Part shown: one piece after another, positions 57,400 through 64,000 of the stretch | Layout: every line of letters begins with the position of its first letter | Position numbering within the stretch: the first letter of the stretch is position 1 | IMG/VR virus record: IMGVR_UViG_3300032245_001170 | Location: 37,588-101,587 of that record | DNA: 64,000 bases | DNA from: a virus | Direction: 5' to 3' (one strand) | Translations under genes and position numbers: made by a program | The notes under the pieces: model-generated | The model's input: the letters and a program-made list of their open reading frames with translations, nothing else | Databases searched by the model: none | What the model was told of the DNA's origin: nothing

Positions 57400-57942
57400 T
57401 CAATTTTTAGGGAAATCATCAAACCATTTGGTTATACCCGGCTCTGATGGGTCTCCGTCATAGGCCCCAGAGCCGTACCCCCAAGAACTAAAATCCGTCC
57501 CTCTACCAGTCATGTAATACGCCGCTTGGGCGTTAGTAACTGGGTCAAGCAGTTCCGCATCTTTTTTAATACCGAACTTCTCTCTACGGATGGCTCCTAG
57601 ATCTCCTATCATGTTGATCTGGAATAACCCGTAAGAGTTGTCTCCTGTAGCTGAAGTCTTGTTATGGGAAGTTGGGTGACCCCGGGACTCCTTCATAACT
57701 ACTGACCAAGCTACCTTTAGGCTGTTGCCTTCAAAACCAACCAGGGCCAAGAGGTCTTTCAACTCCTTGGAGGTCAGTTCTGTTGCCCCACGGTATTTGT
57801 CGAGTGGATCTACGACCTCTACTATTGTTTGTGTTGGGGTGTCTTTCTTGTTTTCTTCGGCTGCCATTGCTACGGGGATACCGCAGACTAATACTAAATA
57901 GGCCACCATAACTGCGATTTGCGATTTTGCATCTTTATGCAC
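57400..57942 (-). CDS. Secreted lytic transglycosylase-like protein, GTG start
   Basis: 180 residues. Signal peptide (VMVAYLVLVCGIPVAMA, cleavage near AMA/AE), then a goose-type/SLT core with Glu85 in VVMKESRGHP and NSYGLFQINMIG. It cuts peptidoglycan outside the membrane. The lone minus-strand gene between the late genes suggests separate regulation. Probably a second lysin or entry aid. Confidence 0.75.
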   Translation of the reverse strand: MHKDAKSQIAVMVAYLVLVCGIPVAMAAEENKKDTPTQTIVEVVDPLDKYRGATELTSKELKDLLALVGFEGNSLKVAWSVVMKESRGHPTSHNKTSATGDNSYGLFQINMIGDLGAIRREKFGIKKDAELLDPVTNAQAAYYMTGRGTDFSSWGYGSGAYDGDPSEPGITKWFDDFPKN

Positions 57943-58047
57943 ACTATCTCCTAGGCTAGAAGGCCAGTTCTTACTTTACGTGACTGTCACCCACATAAAG
58001 CAACCTGGCGTCGGTCTGCCAGATTCGTACTGCAACCCTTTTGTTAC

Positions 58048-58102
58048 GTAGTTAGTGATGGCCCAGTTGCCTGGACCATGGATATACCGTAGCAGTAACT
58101 AC
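58048..58102. ncRNA. Hairpin structure in the divergent region
   Basis: GTAGTTA (58048-58054) and TAACTAC (58096-58102) enclose ATGGcCCAG/CTGGaCCAT (58058-58079), a stem with one mismatch. A CTGGC/GCCAG hairpin lies to the left (58005-58022). Confidence 0.4.
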
Positions 58103-58164
58103 AGGGGGTCAGCAACCAAGAAACCCATGTAGAATATCTTTTTGTCTAAAGAGAGGAATATCAC

Positions 58165-58314
58165 ATGACAACTTGGTCAAAACCATGGAATACACAGGAA
58201 ACAGTAGTTCCTGAAGTAAAAGTAGAAACTCCTGCGCCTGCAGCAGTTGTACAGCCTGTAGTAGAAGAAGTAAAGAAAACTACAAAGAAGACATCTGAGA
58301 CGCCAGCAGAGTAA
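58165..58314 (+). CDS. 49-residue Pro/Ala/Lys-rich peptide
   Basis: MTTWSKPWNTQETVVPEVK ... EEVKKTTKKTSETPAE. Low complexity; AGAGAGG site; start-stop overlap with the next gene. Function unknown. Confidence 0.5.
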   Translation: MTTWSKPWNTQETVVPEVKVETPAPAAVVQPVVEEVKKTTKKTSETPAE

Positions 58315-58574
58315 TGCGTATTGAGCGCATCGTTACGAGACAAGGGCATCCCGTACCGGAGACAGCGCATCAGCCTAAAGGACCGTTTCCTCCTGAGTTG
58401 TTTCAATCACCGGAAGTAATTACAGATTACTTTCCACAACCAGATGGCGGAGTAGACGTACCTATTGGCGGAACAGCACAGAATGAATTTAAACAAGTAA
58501 GATGGTTTCGGTGTAAAATTTGTAGTGAACATCTGCGTGAAGCAGAGGTTATGGGACACGATTGTGAGGCATAA
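58314..58574 (+). CDS. Small zinc-binding protein
   Basis: 86 residues. The C-terminal RWFRCKICSEHLREAEVMGH followed by DCEA gives C-x2-C...H..C, a single zinc site. Just before the terminase genes. Confidence 0.55.
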   Translation: MRIERIVTRQGHPVPETAHQPKGPFPPELFQSPEVITDYFPQPDGGVDVPIGGTAQNEFKQVRWFRCKICSEHLREAEVMGHDCEA

Positions 58575-58576
58575 GC

Positions 58577-58870
58577 TTGGCAAATCCAAGAAGTGTAGGA
58601 ACATTTTATTGGCATCCCTTGGTATATCCAGTAAAGCCTCCAGTAATGTGGGAAAGAGCTGAAACACAGGAAATAGCTTTTCCATTTAGAGGTGGGGTTG
58701 GTACTGCGGTACGTCTGCCATTCACTAGACTAGCTTTAGTTGTAGGTCGTTGGGTAAACTCTTATGATGAGAGTCAAGCTTTAACTAATGCCATCCATGG
58801 CAGAATACTTACAGAAGAAGAAGTTAATTGGGATTACGTTAGATTCGGAGCACAAGATGATGGGTATTAA
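58577..58870 (+). CDS. Unknown protein, TTG start
   Basis: 97 residues: VGTFYWHPLVYPVKPPVMWE and RLALVVGRWVNSY, then an acidic end. Possibly a head or packaging accessory; not recognised. Confidence 0.45.
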   Translation: MANPRSVGTFYWHPLVYPVKPPVMWERAETQEIAFPFRGGVGTAVRLPFTRLALVVGRWVNSYDESQALTNAIHGRILTEEEVNWDYVRFGAQDDGY

Positions 58871-59102
58871 GTTTCGTAAAGAATCGCCAGAGAAAGAAAA
58901 ATCTCGCATAGAGAAAAGAGTAGAGTCTTTGCCTACAGCAGATCTACTCCCTTGGACAGAGAACGCCCTGTACGCCATAGGTAGAAATCTATCTGCTTGG
59001 CAAAAAACAAAAGATTCCTCTACTTTAGAAGAGGCTCGTATAGGCGCAGAAGCTTTGCACGTAATCCTAGAATCTCTAGTAAAGAGACACTCAAATGGAT
59101 GA
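58857..59102 (+). CDS. Possible terminase small subunit or accessory
   Basis: 81 residues from an ATGATG just inside the previous gene. Charged, helical (KEKSRIEKRVESLPTADLLP ... ALHVILESLVKRHS) and directly upstream of the large subunit. Position suggests a small terminase; no DNA-binding motif is obvious. Confidence 0.35.
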   Translation: MMGIKFRKESPEKEKSRIEKRVESLPTADLLPWTENALYAIGRNLSAWQKTKDSSTLEEARIGAEALHVILESLVKRHSNG

Positions 59103-60687
59103 TTTTGAGTACGACGATCAGTTTGAAGAATTAGACCCCGAAGAAGAGCTAGAGCAAGAAGAAGCGCCTTACGAAGAAGAAGAAGTAGATGAATTAGACG
59201 AACTCTCTAAAGAGTTTGTAAAAGCTTTGATTAACAAGATCATGACCTTCATGGAGATGCTTGTTGGATATAAGCTACACGCCTATCAAGAACCTCTTGC
59301 TAGAAGAATCATAGAGTCTGTAATTATTAATGATGGTGAGGAAGTGACTGCACTGGCTTCTCGTCAGTCAGGTAAGTCTGAAACGATTGCTAATACTGTG
59401 GCAACCTTGATGGTTATCCTTCCCCGCCTTGCAAAGATGTATCCAGATCTTCTAGGAAAGTTTGGAGACGGTATTTGGGTAGGTATGTTTGCCCCTATTC
59501 AATCTCAGGTAGAAACTCTTTACGGAAGAACGGTATCTAGACTTACAAGTGAACGGGCCCTTGAGGTATTGGGAGACCCTGAGATTGATGATATGGCTAC
59601 TAAATCTCCAGGAGTTATCAGAAACATAAAGTTGAAGAATTCTGGCTCTACCCTAATGATGATGACAGCTAACCCTCGTGCAAAGATCGAGTCTAAGTCT
59701 TTCCATCTCATCATTATTGATGAGTGTCAAGAAGCTGATGACTTTGTTGTATCAAAGTCTATTGCTCCTATGGGCGCTTACTACAACGCTACGATCGTAA
59801 AGACAGGCACGCCAACTACTTCCAAGAATAACTTTTATAGAGCCATTCAGTTAAACAAGCGTAGACAAACAACTAGGTCTGCAAAACAGAACCATTTTCA
59901 ATGGGACTGGAGAGACGTAGCAAAATTTAATGATAACTACGAAAAGTTTATCAAAAAAGAAATGTTAAGAGTTGGAGAGGATTCTGATGAGTTTCAAATG
60001 TCGTATAACTGTAAGTGGCTTTTGGAAAGAGGTATGTTCCTCACTTCTACTATTATGGATGATCTGGGGGATACTTCCCAAGAAATTGTTAAGAGCTGGC
60101 ATAGGTCTCCAGTCGTCGTTGGAATTGACCCCGCTAGAAAAATGGACTCTACGGTTGTTACTGTTGTCTGGGTTGATTGGGATCGCCCTGATGAGTTTGG
60201 CTATTACGACCATCGTGTTCTAAATTGGCTTGAGATCCAGGGAGACGACTGGGAAGAGCAATACTTCCAAATAGTTAACTTCCTACAAAACTATGATGTG
60301 CTAGCTATCGGGGTGGACTCTAATGGTGTAGGAGATGCTGTAGCTGGTCGCCTAAAGGTTTTGATGCCTAGGGCAGAAGTAGTGCCTATTACCTCAAGCC
60401 CTACAGAGCAATCTAAACGATGGAAGCATCTACAAGCTTTAATTCAACGTCAGATGGTTTCTTGGCCAGCCCATGCAAAAACCCGTCGTTTAAGACTTTG
60501 GAAGAAGTTTTATCAGCAAATGACCGATGCTGAGGTCCAATACAAGGGCCCCAACTTTTTAGTTGCTGCCCCAGACGAAGCCCATGCCCATGACGATTTT
60601 GTGGACTCTTTAGCAATAGCTTGTGCCATGACCCAGGATATGGTTATGCCAACTGTTGAAGTAAGTGCATCCCCATTTTTTTCTTAA
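59095..60687 (+). CDS. Terminase large subunit
   Basis: 530 residues. ATPase: TALASRQSGKSETIANTVA near 85-105, Walker B FHLIIIDECQEADD near 205. Nuclease: VVGIDPARKMDSTV near 340, GVDSNGVGD near 405 and AHDDFVDSLAIA near 505, the three acidic RNase-H-fold positions. Acidic N-terminal extension of about 50 residues. It drives DNA packaging. Confidence 0.92.
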   Translation: MDDFEYDDQFEELDPEEELEQEEAPYEEEEVDELDELSKEFVKALINKIMTFMEMLVGYKLHAYQEPLARRIIESVIINDGEEVTALASRQSGKSETIANTVATLMVILPRLAKMYPDLLGKFGDGIWVGMFAPIQSQVETLYGRTVSRLTSERALEVLGDPEIDDMATKSPGVIRNIKLKNSGSTLMMMTANPRAKIESKSFHLIIIDECQEADDFVVSKSIAPMGAYYNATIVKTGTPTTSKNNFYRAIQLNKRRQTTRSAKQNHFQWDWRDVAKFNDNYEKFIKKEMLRVGEDSDEFQMSYNCKWLLERGMFLTSTIMDDLGDTSQEIVKSWHRSPVVVGIDPARKMDSTVVTVVWVDWDRPDEFGYYDHRVLNWLEIQGDDWEEQYFQIVNFLQNYDVLAIGVDSNGVGDAVAGRLKVLMPRAEVVPITSSPTEQSKRWKHLQALIQRQMVSWPAHAKTRRLRLWKKFYQQMTDAEVQYKGPNFLVAAPDEAHAHDDFVDSLAIACAMTQDMVMPTVEVSASPFFS

Positions 60688-60763
60688 TTTAGCATTTAAA
60701 AAGCAGCCCAAAGGTAGAGACTTATACCTGAGGACCCTCAATCCCTATGCATAAGGAGTAAAC

Positions 60764-61171
60764 ATGGCAGTAGAAAACATTGCCCCAACACCTCAGTTCC
60801 CTGAGAAGGTTGGCGCAACATACGAACGCAAGATGGCAGGATCAGTACCCGGACAACGTGGACCACTACGTTTCGAAGAAGGTATTGCAACTGACACAGA
60901 TGTCCCAAATGATTTTCAGGTGGGACTAGATCAAGGATATGACACCCCAGCTGGTCGTCCAAACCACAATGTTAACGTGTTTGAAAAGTATCCAGAAGAA
61001 ACAATGAAGCAACGTGCACATGTCGGTTCAGCCGCATGGCCAGAAGCTCCAATCTATAACGCAGAATTCTCTCAAGGTAACTTCGGTGATCACTCACAGG
61101 TAGTTATTGAAGAAGTAATCCGTTCAGGTGGACGCTACCAACGCACGAATCCTGCTCAAGTAGCAGACTAA
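60764..61171 (+). CDS. Structural protein next to terminase
   Basis: 135 residues, Pro/Gly/Asn-rich without recognisable fold. An AAGGAG site and its own terminator suggest strong separate expression, as for a head-decoration protein; this is inference. Confidence 0.5.
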   Translation: MAVENIAPTPQFPEKVGATYERKMAGSVPGQRGPLRFEEGIATDTDVPNDFQVGLDQGYDTPAGRPNHNVNVFEKYPEETMKQRAHVGSAAWPEAPIYNAEFSQGNFGDHSQVVIEEVIRSGGRYQRTNPAQVAD

Positions 61172-61190
61172 GTATAGTAGACTGTAGAGG

Positions 61191-61225
61191 CTCCCAACCC
61201 CGCACCCCTTCTCCGGGGTTGGGAG
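61191..61225 (+). terminator. 12-bp hairpin, with a second stem after it
   Basis: CTCCCAACCCCG/CGGGGTTGGGAG, then TCTTT and ACTTAGAA/TTCTAAGT (61231-61249). Confidence 0.85.
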
Positions 61226-61270
61226 TCTTTACTTAGAAATATTCTAAGTAAAAGAAGAGGGGAAAAACAA

Positions 61271-61306
61271 ATGAGTATTAACGTTAAGATGGGGAGTTGT
61301 GAATAA
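61271..61306 (+). CDS. 11-residue leader peptide overlapping the portal start
   Basis: ATG...TAA encodes MSINVKMGSCE and its stop overlaps the portal ATG (TAATG). GAGGGGAAA upstream can act as ribosome site. It may couple portal translation; too short to be sure it is real. Confidence 0.4.
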   Translation: MSINVKMGSCE

Positions 61307-63012
61307 TGGCTGGTGGCATTGATTTTTCACCTCCCAGTTACAGAGCTGCGTCATCCGATTTAACAATCTCAATTTCTCCTCTTGGTTTAGTAGAACTTGC
61401 AGATGAAGAGTTTGAAGTACACGGCCCTCGACTAAATAGATATTCACTTAACTGGGCAATGTATTTAGGCCATCACTGGTCTTATCGCCGTGAAATAGGC
61501 GAGTCACAAATGGTTTATAACTATTATCGTGCATTTACCGATTACATCATTAACTTTACATTTGGTCGCGGAGCATCTTTCCGAAGCCCTTCAGAAACAG
61601 AAGCTGTAGTACCAGACGCTCTTAAGAGAGTTTGGGAGATAGACAACGATAAGTATTCTGTAATGTGGGAAATGGGACAGCAAGGCGGAGTCTCTGGAGA
61701 TTGTTTTGTTAAAGTAGCATATGAAGAAGCTTACGAAGATTCTACAGGCCGTGCACATCCCGGTCGTGTTCGTATTCTTCCCTTAAACTCATCTTTTTGT
61801 TTCCCAGAGTTTCACCCACATGATCGTTCACGTTTAATTCGTTTTAAGCTTAAGTATCGCTTTTGGGGAACTTCTATGGAAGGTACTCGTCAGGTTTACA
61901 CCTACACTGAAATCCTGACAGATGATCGAATCGAAGAATATATTAATGACGAGTTAATTGACTCTCGTCCAAACCCAATTGGAATTGTTCCAATTGTACA
62001 TATTGCTAACGTACGTGTTTCAGGCTCACCTTGGGGCCTTTCAGATTGCCACGACATTATTGTTCTAAACCGTAACTATAACGAAGTTGCTACAGATATC
62101 GCAGATATTATTAACTACCATGCGGCACCAGTTACAGTTATTACAGGTGCTAAGGCCTCTTCCCTTGAAAAGGGTCCTAAGAAGGTCTGGGGCGGTCTTC
62201 CAAAAGACGCCCAAGTCTTTAACCTAGAAGGTGGCGGACAAGGCCTTCAAGGTGCAATGGAATATCTAAAGATAATCAAGACTGCTATGCACGAAATGGT
62301 TGGTGTTCCTGAGACTGCTCTAGGTCAAGTACAGCCAATCTCTAACACATCAGGTGTTGCTCTTTCTATTCAGTACCAGCCTTTGATGAATCGTTATCAA
62401 CAGAAGATGATTCAATACGGCGAAGGTATGCAGGCAATTAATAGTCTTATCCTCCGCACACTAGCATTTAAAGAGCCTGAAGTATTTATTTGGAATCAAG
62501 CAACTAACGGACCTATTAAGGCATTCCAACTTCCAGTTCTAGATATTAACAGCCCACTGACTTATGAGTCTTCAGTTCATTTCCCACCTCCACTACCTCT
62601 TGATAAGTTAATTGTTTTGAATGAAATTCAAAGTAAGATGGCTATGGGACTTGAAAGTCGTGAAGGTGCCCTACGTCAACTTGGTGAAGAATTCCCTGAC
62701 GAGAAGCTTGAAGAAATTAGAGCAGAGCTTATTGCTGATGCTAAGGCTGATGGAGCCCTACAGCTAGTAAAGAATCAAATTGCATCTTCTATCGCATCCT
62801 TAACAGGAATTTTGCCAGATGGATCCTTACCTCCAGGACAAGAACCTGGACAAGGTATAGGACCTGGCCCTACCGGACAGCCGGGAGTTATCTCCCCGCT
62901 TGAAGAAGGAGTACTGCAAGAACTACAGCAGACTCAAGTTGATCTTGTTACAGAGGCATACGGAACCAAGATTCCTCAACGGAGGACTCCTGATTCGGAT
63001 AAACCTGAATAA
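61306..63012 (+). CDS. Portal protein
   Basis: 568 residues. SLNWAMYLGHHWSYRREIGE, MVYNYYRAFTDYIINFTFGR, a long central helical part with LGQVQPISNTSGVALSIQYQ and NRYQQKMIQYGEGMQAINSL, and Pro/Gly-rich C-terminal tail. This is the SPP1/gp6-like portal layout. Located between terminase and scaffold. Confidence 0.88.
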   Translation: MAGGIDFSPPSYRAASSDLTISISPLGLVELADEEFEVHGPRLNRYSLNWAMYLGHHWSYRREIGESQMVYNYYRAFTDYIINFTFGRGASFRSPSETEAVVPDALKRVWEIDNDKYSVMWEMGQQGGVSGDCFVKVAYEEAYEDSTGRAHPGRVRILPLNSSFCFPEFHPHDRSRLIRFKLKYRFWGTSMEGTRQVYTYTEILTDDRIEEYINDELIDSRPNPIGIVPIVHIANVRVSGSPWGLSDCHDIIVLNRNYNEVATDIADIINYHAAPVTVITGAKASSLEKGPKKVWGGLPKDAQVFNLEGGGQGLQGAMEYLKIIKTAMHEMVGVPETALGQVQPISNTSGVALSIQYQPLMNRYQQKMIQYGEGMQAINSLILRTLAFKEPEVFIWNQATNGPIKAFQLPVLDINSPLTYESSVHFPPPLPLDKLIVLNEIQSKMAMGLESREGALRQLGEEFPDEKLEEIRAELIADAKADGALQLVKNQIASSIASLTGILPDGSLPPGQEPGQGIGPGPTGQPGVISPLEEGVLQELQQTQVDLVTEAYGTKIPQRRTPDSDKPE

Positions 63013-63124
63013 CAAGTTTAGGCAGACAAACTAGAAATAGTTTGCCAGCCTATTACCACCTAATAATCCGCAGGTCATCGTGGCACTAAATCGGACAACG
63101 ACCTCTTAAACCTAAGGAAAAAGT

Positions 63125-63901
63125 ATGTCAGAAGCAACTAACGTTGTTGATACACCGGAAGCACAGGCAGCTTTTCTAGCCGATGTTCCAGTACCAACAG
63201 AAACACTAGTAACACCAGTAAAAGATCAAGCTTTGGTAGACAAGGCTTATAGTGAAGAAGATCTAAAGCGTGTACGTGAGCAAGAGAAATCAAAGCTCTA
63301 CCCACAAATAGATTCTCTTAAGGAAGAACTTAACTTGCTTAAGAAAGAACGCGAAGAACGCATTGCTGAAGCAGCTGCTCGTGCAGCTGAAGCAGAGGCA
63401 GAAGCCAAGAAAAAGGCTGAGGCTGAAATGGACGTTCGTCAGCTTCTTGAAAGCAAAGAACAAGAGTGGGCTCAAAAGTTGGAAGCAGAACGCTTAGAGC
63501 GTGAACGTGCTTTCACTCTTCTTGAGCGTGAGCGTCAGTATGCGGAACTCACTGAGTATCGCACCCGCCGCTTGGAAGATGAGCGTGATAACATCATGCC
63601 AGAGCTCGTAGATCTCATCTCAGGAAATACCCCTGACGAGATTGAACAAAGTATTACAGGACTTAGGGAGCGATCCGCAAGAATCCTGGAATCGGCGCAA
63701 TCTGCAATGCAGAATGCCCGTAAAGAAATGACTGGGAGTCGTGTAACAGCGCCTCCATCCGGACCGATGGACACTAATATGGAACAAAATCAGTTTACTG
63801 CGGAGCAGATTGCCGCAATGTCGGTTACCGAATACGCAAAATACCGAGGAAAGTTGCTGGGTAAATCAGCATCCGACCGAGGCAAGGGAATCTTCGGGTA
63901 A
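63125..63901 (+). CDS. Capsid scaffold protein
   Basis: 258 residues. A long coiled coil (EEELNLLKKEREERIAEA-like, about 55-170) of Glu/Lys/Ala/Arg, then a C-terminal ENQFTAEQIAAMSVTEYAKY segment that usually contacts the capsid protein. Its place between portal and capsid genes confirms the assignment. Confidence 0.85.
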   Translation: MSEATNVVDTPEAQAAFLADVPVPTETLVTPVKDQALVDKAYSEEDLKRVREQEKSKLYPQIDSLKEELNLLKKEREERIAEAAARAAEAEAEAKKKAEAEMDVRQLLESKEQEWAQKLEAERLERERAFTLLERERQYAELTEYRTRRLEDERDNIMPELVDLISGNTPDEIEQSITGLRERSARILESAQSAMQNARKEMTGSRVTAPPSGPMDTNMEQNQFTAEQIAAMSVTEYAKYRGKLLGKSASDRGKGIFG

Positions 63902-63946
63902 GAAGTTACCTAATTAATCAAAAACTAACTAAGGAGTAAAACCGAC

Positions 63947-64000
63947 ATGGCATCAGCCGTAACAGGTACCGGCAATTTAGCCGCAGCACCTACCGCGTAC
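63947..64000 (+). CDS. Start of probable major capsid protein (cut by window end)
   Basis: Eighteen codons, MASAVTGTGNLAAAPTAY, after an AAGGAGTAAA site. The call rests on gene order and on the Ala/Gly/Thr-rich capsid-like start. Confidence 0.6.
   Translation, partial: MASAVTGTGNLAAAPTAY

Noticed and set aside
1-64000. CRISPR array linked to the Cas4-like nuclease
   Set aside because: No regularly spaced repeats and no Cas1 or Cas2; the nuclease fits phage recombination.
1-64000. Integrase, attachment site or reverse transcriptase (temperate or diversity-generating element)
   Set aside because: No tyrosine or serine integrase, no RT motif and no template/variable repeat pair seen.

Overview
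The window is a large piece of a tailed-phage genome with a myovirus-type virion and an actinobacterial host. It starts in the baseplate genes (baseplate J-like protein, then tail/adhesion proteins). It ends in the packaging and head genes (terminase large subunit, portal, scaffold, first codons of the probable major capsid protein). The unseen remainder of the genome should therefore hold most of the head and tail genes and join the two ends. Two WhiB-type regulators, a SpoVS-like protein, a DUF7455-like protein and a proteasome-beta-like hydrolase point to an actinobacterium. The A+T-rich coding (many AAA, GAA and TTA codons) suits a low-GC freshwater actinobacterium, but that is inference.

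Layout. 0-5 kb: late tail genes (+). 5-22 kb: dense replication and recombination block (+): HTH initiator-like protein, DnaC-like loader, DnaB helicase, primase, SNF2-type helicase, SSB-like protein, family A polymerase, RecA, Cas4-like exonuclease, two resolvase-like nucleases and a dNMP kinase. WhiB, ribbon-helix-helix and zinc-ribbon proteins are interspersed. 22-27 kb: metallophosphoesterase (+), then a convergent minus-strand cassette with CHAP endolysin, holin-like proteins and a 743-residue secreted Pro/Ala-rich protein whose best start codon is AUA. 27-32.5 kb: chain of small, mostly basic or zinc-ribbon proteins (+). 32.5-37.9 kb: accessory metabolism (+): nucleotidyltransferase-fold protein, HAD-like protein, tRNA-guanine-transglycosylase-like protein, B12-dependent ribonucleotide reductase and a 45-residue extremely acidic protein. 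37.9-50.9 kb: one long minus-strand region of small genes around a MoxR ATPase/VWA-metallopeptidase pair. It is interrupted by five 140-490 bp noncoding stretches full of stable inverted repeats, multi-way junctions and long-range helices. 51.0-51.2 kb: divergent control region with a 9-bp tandem repeat array. 51.2-64 kb: KTSC protein, proteasome-like hydrolase, Ig/PASTA virion protein, large disordered protein, HNH protein, a minus-strand secreted transglycosylase, then terminase, portal and scaffold (+).

How it works together. The 5-22 kb block would supply an almost complete replisome plus recombination-dependent replication, and the class II reductase and dNMP kinase feed it nucleotides. 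Strand switches are marked by strong hairpin terminators (23.87, 37.9, 57.37 kb) and by divergent control regions (27.25, 51.1, 58.0 kb). The most unusual content is the set of apparently structured, gene-free RNAs in the 44-50 kb minus-strand region, together with a repeated 12-mer and a conserved AGAAGGGA start-associated motif.

Limits: all calls come from reading the sequence and from family memory. No database search, RNA folding or covariation calculation was run.
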